From positions 1-34,984 of the forward strand of contig QZKE01000002.1 of assembly GCA_003598015.1 (NCBI GenBank): a stretch of DNA of 34,984 nucleotides, written 5' to 3'. Source of the stretch: Actinomycetota bacterium. Its GTDB lineage: Bacteria; Actinomycetota; Geothermincolia; Geothermincolales; RBG-13-55-18. Below the pieces are notes generated by a model. That model saw only the letters and a list, made by a program, of their open reading frames with translations, searched no databases and was not told the DNA's origin. Within the stretch, counting starts at the first letter, position 1. Each line of letters opens with the position of its first letter. The translations under genes were made by a program, and so were the position numbers. Below, piece after piece: positions 31,763 through 34,984 of the stretch.

Positions 31763-32194
31763 ATGGAAAGCATTCCGGATAGCGGGGTGTATGTACTGGT
31801 TATCCCGGTACGGAAGGCGTGTACGCTTAGCGCCGGCGCCCTGGGACGGCTCGAGCTGCGCGAGGGATATTACGCCTACGTGGGGCGGGCGGGCAGAGGT
31901 CTCGGGGCGAGGCTGGCCCGCCACACCTGCCGCGCGGGCAAACGCCTCCACTGGCACGTGGATTACCTGCTGGAGCGGGCGTGTGTGGAGGAGATATGGG
32001 TCTTCCCCCTGCGAGCCGGCGAATGCGTGCTGGCGGCGAGGTTGGAGAGAGAGGGAGCCAGACGCGAAGGCTTGAGGAGTTTCGGCTCCAGCGACTGCCG
32101 CTGCGCCGGCCACCTCCTTTACCTGGGAAGTGTGAAGCCCCTGCCACCCGGCGACTCTGTAATGGTGATAACCAGGCCTGAACGGGCTACGTGA
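31763..32194 (+). CDS. DUF123 (GIY-YIG-like) protein
   Basis: 143 residues from ATG 31763, six bases after a GAGGG site; ATG 31757 in the same frame is an alternative. All family marks are present: G-V-Y-V-L-V-I near the start, G-Y-Y-A-Y-V-G-R-A, L-A-R-H, H-W-H-V-D-Y-L-L, the G-E-C, and F-G-S-S-D-C-R-C-A-G-H-L near the end. DUF123 proteins have a GIY-YIG nuclease-like fold and in archaea are sometimes fused to endonuclease III, which suggests a DNA repair role, but none has a settled activity. The last ~15 codons are duplicated 174 bases downstream. Confidence 0.9.
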   Translation: MESIPDSGVYVLVIPVRKACTLSAGALGRLELREGYYAYVGRAGRGLGARLARHTCRAGKRLHWHVDYLLERACVEEIWVFPLRAGECVLAARLEREGARREGLRSFGSSDCRCAGHLLYLGSVKPLPPGDSVMVITRPERAT

Positions 32195-32340
32195 AATGGA
32201 TGATCAGAAATTCGACCCCCCTCCGATTTCACTGCATATTGACTTGAACCAGCAACCTCAGGCCCGATCCGAGACTCGACCCCTGGGCCTGACGGCCTGG
32301 GAAGTGTGAAGCCCCTGCCACCTGGCGACTCCGTCATGGT
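32122..32340 (+). repeat. Duplicated 3' end of the DUF123 gene
   Basis: Bases 32122-32166, inside the gene, recur at 32296-32340 with three changes in 45. Both encode L-G-S-V-K-P-L-P-P-G-D-S-V-M-V, and all three changes are synonymous. The distance of 174 bases is a multiple of three, but stop codons lie between. The second copy continues in frame to a TAG at ~32395. Confidence 0.75.
32260..32290 (-). repeat. 31-nt GGGGTCG hairpin repeat, divergent copy 7
   Basis: AGGCCC (32260-32265) pairs with GGGCCT (32285-32290). It has the same length and the same CGACCCCT block at the same distance from the right arm as copies 4 to 6, with changed arm bases that keep pairing. Confidence 0.55.
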
Positions 32341-32542
32341 CACGCGGACCCTTTTAATGCCGGGCATGGAAACGACATATAGGTGGTTAGTGTAGAATCT
32401 GCCAGTTACAATTACTTACTGCCGCAAGTCCTGGCGTGCAAGGCTTGGAAGACCAAATATCTAACGGCTGCTGTCAGAAAGGCCAGCCCGGGCCTGGAAC
32501 CATTGTGGCCATGGGCTTCAGGGTTATTCGTAATAGGAAAAG

Positions 32543-32568
32543 GAAAGGCGCCCCGCAGGGCGCCTTTC
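32543..32568 (-). terminator. Intrinsic terminator of the T-L-L-Y repeat gene
   Basis: GAAAGGCGCCC (32543-32553) pairs with GGGCGCCTTTC (32558-32568) around CGCA. Read on the minus strand, CCTTTTCC follows. It lies 20 bases past the stop codon of the gene at 32588. Confidence 0.75.
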
Positions 32569-32587
32569 TCATTGCTCGTTGGTTGGA

Positions 32588-34837
32588 TCAGGCTTCGCCC
32601 CTGCGTGAAAGCAGTATTCCTCCGGCCACCAACCCGAGGGCGATGAGGATGGAGAGCACGATGGCTACGATCCAGCTCGTGCTGCTGCCGCTCTCGTAGT
32701 TGTAAGTCGGCTTGCTCTGGTAGACGAAGCGTACGTTGTTCTCCTCGCCTTCCGCCCTGCCCAGGAAGTGGTCGAACTCCTCGCCCCTCTCGTGGATGAT
32801 CTCGAGTTCGGCGTCGGTCATGTTGAGGGTGGAGATGAGTGTCGCCATGCCTTCCTCCAGCTGCGTGGCGCCTCCTCCCAGCTCGGTGAGACCGCTGTTT
32901 ATCTGGCTGGTGCCGTAGAGCAGGGTATCCGGCGTACTGGGACTGCCCAGACCGGCGACAGCTTCCTCTATGCCGGATGAGATCAGCATCAAGCCTTCCT
33001 TGATACCTGGATTGCTCATGCTTCCAGTGGAAAGGCCGGATTTCAATTGGTACAGGCCGTTCTGCATCTGGGCCATGGCGTAGAGGAGGGTATCACCGGA
33101 GGTTGATGAGCCTATTCCCGCCTTCATTGCGTTGAGGCCTTGTGTAATTTGGTCCACAGCGTAGAGCAGCGTATCCGGCGTTGTGGCCGAGCCGATGCCC
33201 GCCGCGATTCCTGCCAACCCACCGTATATCGCAGTAGCACCATAAAGCAACGTATTCGGGGTACTCGCGCTCCCGATTCCTGCGATCATGGCGGTAGCGC
33301 CCGAGTAGATTGAGTTTGGGTAAGGAGCGGTACATATTGCCGCCTGCAGGCCCTGGGCGATTGCAATTATATTATCCACGGTTGGGTCGTTTGGGGGGTA
33401 AGGCGGGTTGAATTGTGGATAGGTTGCTTTCAGGAGGTTACCAAGGTTGACGATATTGGTAAGATTGGTCATAACCGGTCCCGTTGTGGGATTGGTATTC
33501 AGTTGGATGTTAGTGAGTCCCTGCAACAGTCCTGGTTGAGGTACGCCAGATGGATTATCAAGCCCCCCAATAATCGCGTTGGCCGCGTATAGAAGCGTAT
33601 TCGGGGTGCTGCTGCTTCCGATATATCCCAACGTGGTATTCAAGCCCGCCGCCATTTGATCGAGGGCATAGAGCAGGGTATCTTTGCTTGTAGCCGAACC
33701 GATACCTGCGCTCATACCCTGCAGACCGCCGATGACCGCCGTATCGGCATAAAGCAGCGTGTCGGGAGTACTCGGTGAGCCGATGCCGGCGACCATCTGG
33801 TTGACGCCGGGGATCATCTGGCTGTTGATATTGGAAGATGCTTCAGGCAGGCCCGCGGCCAGCTGGGTGACACCGTCATCAACCGCGGTGATGCCGTAGA
33901 GCAACGTGTCCTCGGTCTCCGGGGTGCCGATGCCCTCCGCTACCTGCACCATGCCTTCATAGATCATCAGCGCGGCGGGGCCCAACTGCTCCAGGGCATC
34001 GACCTGGTTGGTCTCCGGGAAGACGAAGGCCACGGCCAGGGTGAGGGGCGGCATCTGGAAGTTCTTCACGTCCGCCTCCACCCAGATGGTGTGGCTCTCC
34101 TCGGTCGCCGGCGGGAAGAGGGGTATGGACCAGCCGACGTTGTACATATCGGGCATGTACACCACGAGCCCGGTGGGATCGGCCTCCAGGTTGAAGAAGA
34201 TGGAATTGTCGAAATACCAGTCGTAGGGCAGAATGACCAGGGGGAGGTAGGTATCGACCTCCTCGGTTACCATCTCACCCGTCAGCGCGTCCTCGTACTC
34301 TATCTCCGTCTCCTCCGCGCTGGTGTTGGTGAGGGTAAGCTCCATCTTGAAATGGCCTTCCTTGCCGGTGATGGTGCTCAGGTCCGTAAGGGGCTTCTCG
34401 TCGAACCAGTACTTGAAGCTCGCGTCCAGCGGGATACGGGTCCTGGCTTCTTCGACGTCCGTTTCGGACAGCTTGGTGGTGGCGATGACGTTGGCCGGGC
34501 CGTCGACGTTCATCTCCGGCCATACGATGTAGCCGTCCTCGACGCTGGGCTTGGTGAAGCTCTTGACACCCTGGTAGCCCCCGACGTCGTCGAAGGCCGC
34601 CTTTTCCCTCACGTTGACGGTGCCGTCGCCGTCGAGAGAGAGCCAGTCGAATACCTGGATCTCCTCGACCTCGCCCGTGGACTTCATGGTGCACAGAACG
34701 AACTCGGAATCGAGCACTCTGACATTGCCTTTCCCGGTCTGGGCGCTCGCCGGCAGGACCATGGTCAGCGAGACGATGATACCGACCGCGATGAGTATGA
34801 CGAATGTCCTTCTTATTCTCTTCATCTCCATCACCAC
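32588..34837 (-). CDS. Surface protein with 27-residue T-L-L-Y repeats and C-terminal membrane anchor
   Basis: 749 residues from GTG 34837 (GGAG six bases upstream, coupled to the previous stop); ATG 34825, which begins M-K-R-I-R-R, is equally possible. Signal peptide (hydrophobic ~12-29, A-S-A-Q). Residues ~30-290 form a beta-rich domain without clear relatives. Residues ~300-680 carry eight copies of D-T-L-L-Y-A-x-x-x-x-x-x-G-L; the regular ones are 27 residues (81 bp) apart with A-G-I-G-S-x-S-T-P between. This G-L-x-x-x-x-x-G-I pattern recalls the repeats of YhgE/Pip-type proteins. A C-terminal helix (W-I-V-A-I-V-L-S-I-L-I-A-L) plus R-R-G-E-A anchors it, with most of the chain outside. A ~250-bp low-GC segment interrupts the repeats. 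Function unknown. Confidence 0.82.
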   Translation of the reverse strand: MVMEMKRIRRTFVILIAVGIIVSLTMVLPASAQTGKGNVRVLDSEFVLCTMKSTGEVEEIQVFDWLSLDGDGTVNVREKAAFDDVGGYQGVKSFTKPSVEDGYIVWPEMNVDGPANVIATTKLSETDVEEARTRIPLDASFKYWFDEKPLTDLSTITGKEGHFKMELTLTNTSAEETEIEYEDALTGEMVTEEVDTYLPLVILPYDWYFDNSIFFNLEADPTGLVVYMPDMYNVGWSIPLFPPATEESHTIWVEADVKNFQMPPLTLAVAFVFPETNQVDALEQLGPAALMIYEGMVQVAEGIGTPETEDTLLYGITAVDDGVTQLAAGLPEASSNINSQMIPGVNQMVAGIGSPSTPDTLLYADTAVIGGLQGMSAGIGSATSKDTLLYALDQMAAGLNTTLGYIGSSSTPNTLLYAANAIIGGLDNPSGVPQPGLLQGLTNIQLNTNPTTGPVMTNLTNIVNLGNLLKATYPQFNPPYPPNDPTVDNIIAIAQGLQAAICTAPYPNSIYSGATAMIAGIGSASTPNTLLYGATAIYGGLAGIAAGIGSATTPDTLLYAVDQITQGLNAMKAGIGSSTSGDTLLYAMAQMQNGLYQLKSGLSTGSMSNPGIKEGLMLISSGIEEAVAGLGSPSTPDTLLYGTSQINSGLTELGGGATQLEEGMATLISTLNMTDAELEIIHERGEEFDHFLGRAEGEENNVRFVYQSKPTYNYESGSSTSWIVAIVLSILIALGLVAGGILLSRRGEA

Positions 34838-34984
34838 CTATTGCTCCAACGCGGCCGGCGCTTCCGCGGCCTTGGCCTTGCCGGTGGAGAGCACCAGGGC
34901 GTCCAGGATGGCGGCCACGAGCATGCCGATGAGGATGGAGAGCACCACCCCGATGAGGGTGGTGAGGGCGCGGTGGATGGCCTC
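34838..34984 (-). CDS. C-terminal end of a membrane protein (partial)
   Basis: Only the last 48 codons are in the window, ending in TAG at 34838-34840. They hold one hydrophobic helix (L-T-T-L-I-G-V-V-L-S-I-L-I-G-M-L-V-A-A-I-L) and an Ala/Lys/Glu-rich tail. The next gene starts at the following base, so the two form one operon and are probably translationally coupled. The family cannot be told from this fragment. Confidence 0.65.
   Translation of the reverse strand, partial: EAIHRALTTLIGVVLSILIGMLVAAILDALVLSTGKAKAAEAPAALEQ

Larger units (their letters stand above)
32195..32587. other. Intergenic region between the DUF123 gene and the T-L-L-Y repeat gene
   Basis: 393 bases without an intact gene. 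It holds the seventh 31-nt palindrome (32260-32290), the duplicated DUF123 tail (32296-32340) and a strong terminator (32543-32568). The stretch 32400-32520 shows nothing I can name. Confidence 0.6.

Noticed and set aside
32588-34837. 81-bp repeats as a CRISPR or non-coding satellite
   Set aside because: The repeats keep one reading frame, vary at third positions and encode a protein with signal peptide and membrane anchor.

Overview
The window is high-GC, densely coded bacterial DNA with about 24 genes on both strands, no rRNA, tRNA, CRISPR array or transposase gene. Best guess for the host is a deep-branching, probably anaerobic actinobacterium of the Geothermincolia/OPB41 kind. The grounds are the base composition, secreted proteins built from a repeated W-Y-L-A-E-G-S-T module, an ECF sigma factor with a SnoaL-like tail, a TetR operator of actinobacterial style, and an oxygen-sensitive radical-SAM sulfatase maturase. 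This is inference from gene content, not a phylogenetic result.

Layout. 1-2081: end of a surface-repeat/amidase protein, then a lone protein with two CxxC pairs. 2102-6425 (minus): a decayed nitronate monooxygenase tail, then a sulfatase, an ECF sigma factor and the anaerobic sulfatase-maturating enzyme. 6497-6688: a nested palindromic element. 6807-11650: a small unknown protein, a short-chain dehydrogenase divergent from an alpha/beta hydrolase, and an ABC-2 exporter pair. 11800-15605: an AttH/CrtC-like lipocalin protein, then (minus) a GH4 alpha-galactosidase-like enzyme and an Amidohydro_2 hydrolase. 15984-18782: a 932-residue secreted protein with six InlB-B-like and four W-Y-L-A-E-G-S-T repeats. 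19028-22997 (all minus): a methyltransferase, a beta-propeller glycosidase-like protein, two ICMT-like membrane methyltransferases and their probable TetR regulator. 23505-27248: a double-chagasin lipoprotein, the UV endonuclease UvsE, an HdeD-like membrane protein and CorA. 27534-30668: a secreted 5'-nucleotidase with four surface repeats. 30757-34984: a Met-rich lipoprotein, a DUF123 protein, a 749-residue protein with a 27-residue T-L-L-Y repeat, and the end of a membrane protein.

How the parts fit. Three proteins (2-727, 15984-18782, 27534-30668) carry the same ~100-residue module attached to unrelated functional parts (amidase, InlB-like repeats, nucleotidase), so the module looks like a general surface-display unit. 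The sulfatase has the Cys-type active site that the neighbouring maturase would activate. The TetR gene and the methyltransferase pair downstream share near-identical palindromic operators.

The intergenic DNA is full of short palindromes with a GGGGTC core: at least seven 31-nt hairpins plus larger derivatives, one of them in a perfect 73-bp tandem duplication. They look like REP sequences moved by a transposase encoded elsewhere. The most interesting leads are the shared surface module, the TetR operator pair, a possible c-di-GMP-type leader before the nucleotidase gene, the tandem chagasin protein and the 27-residue repeat protein.
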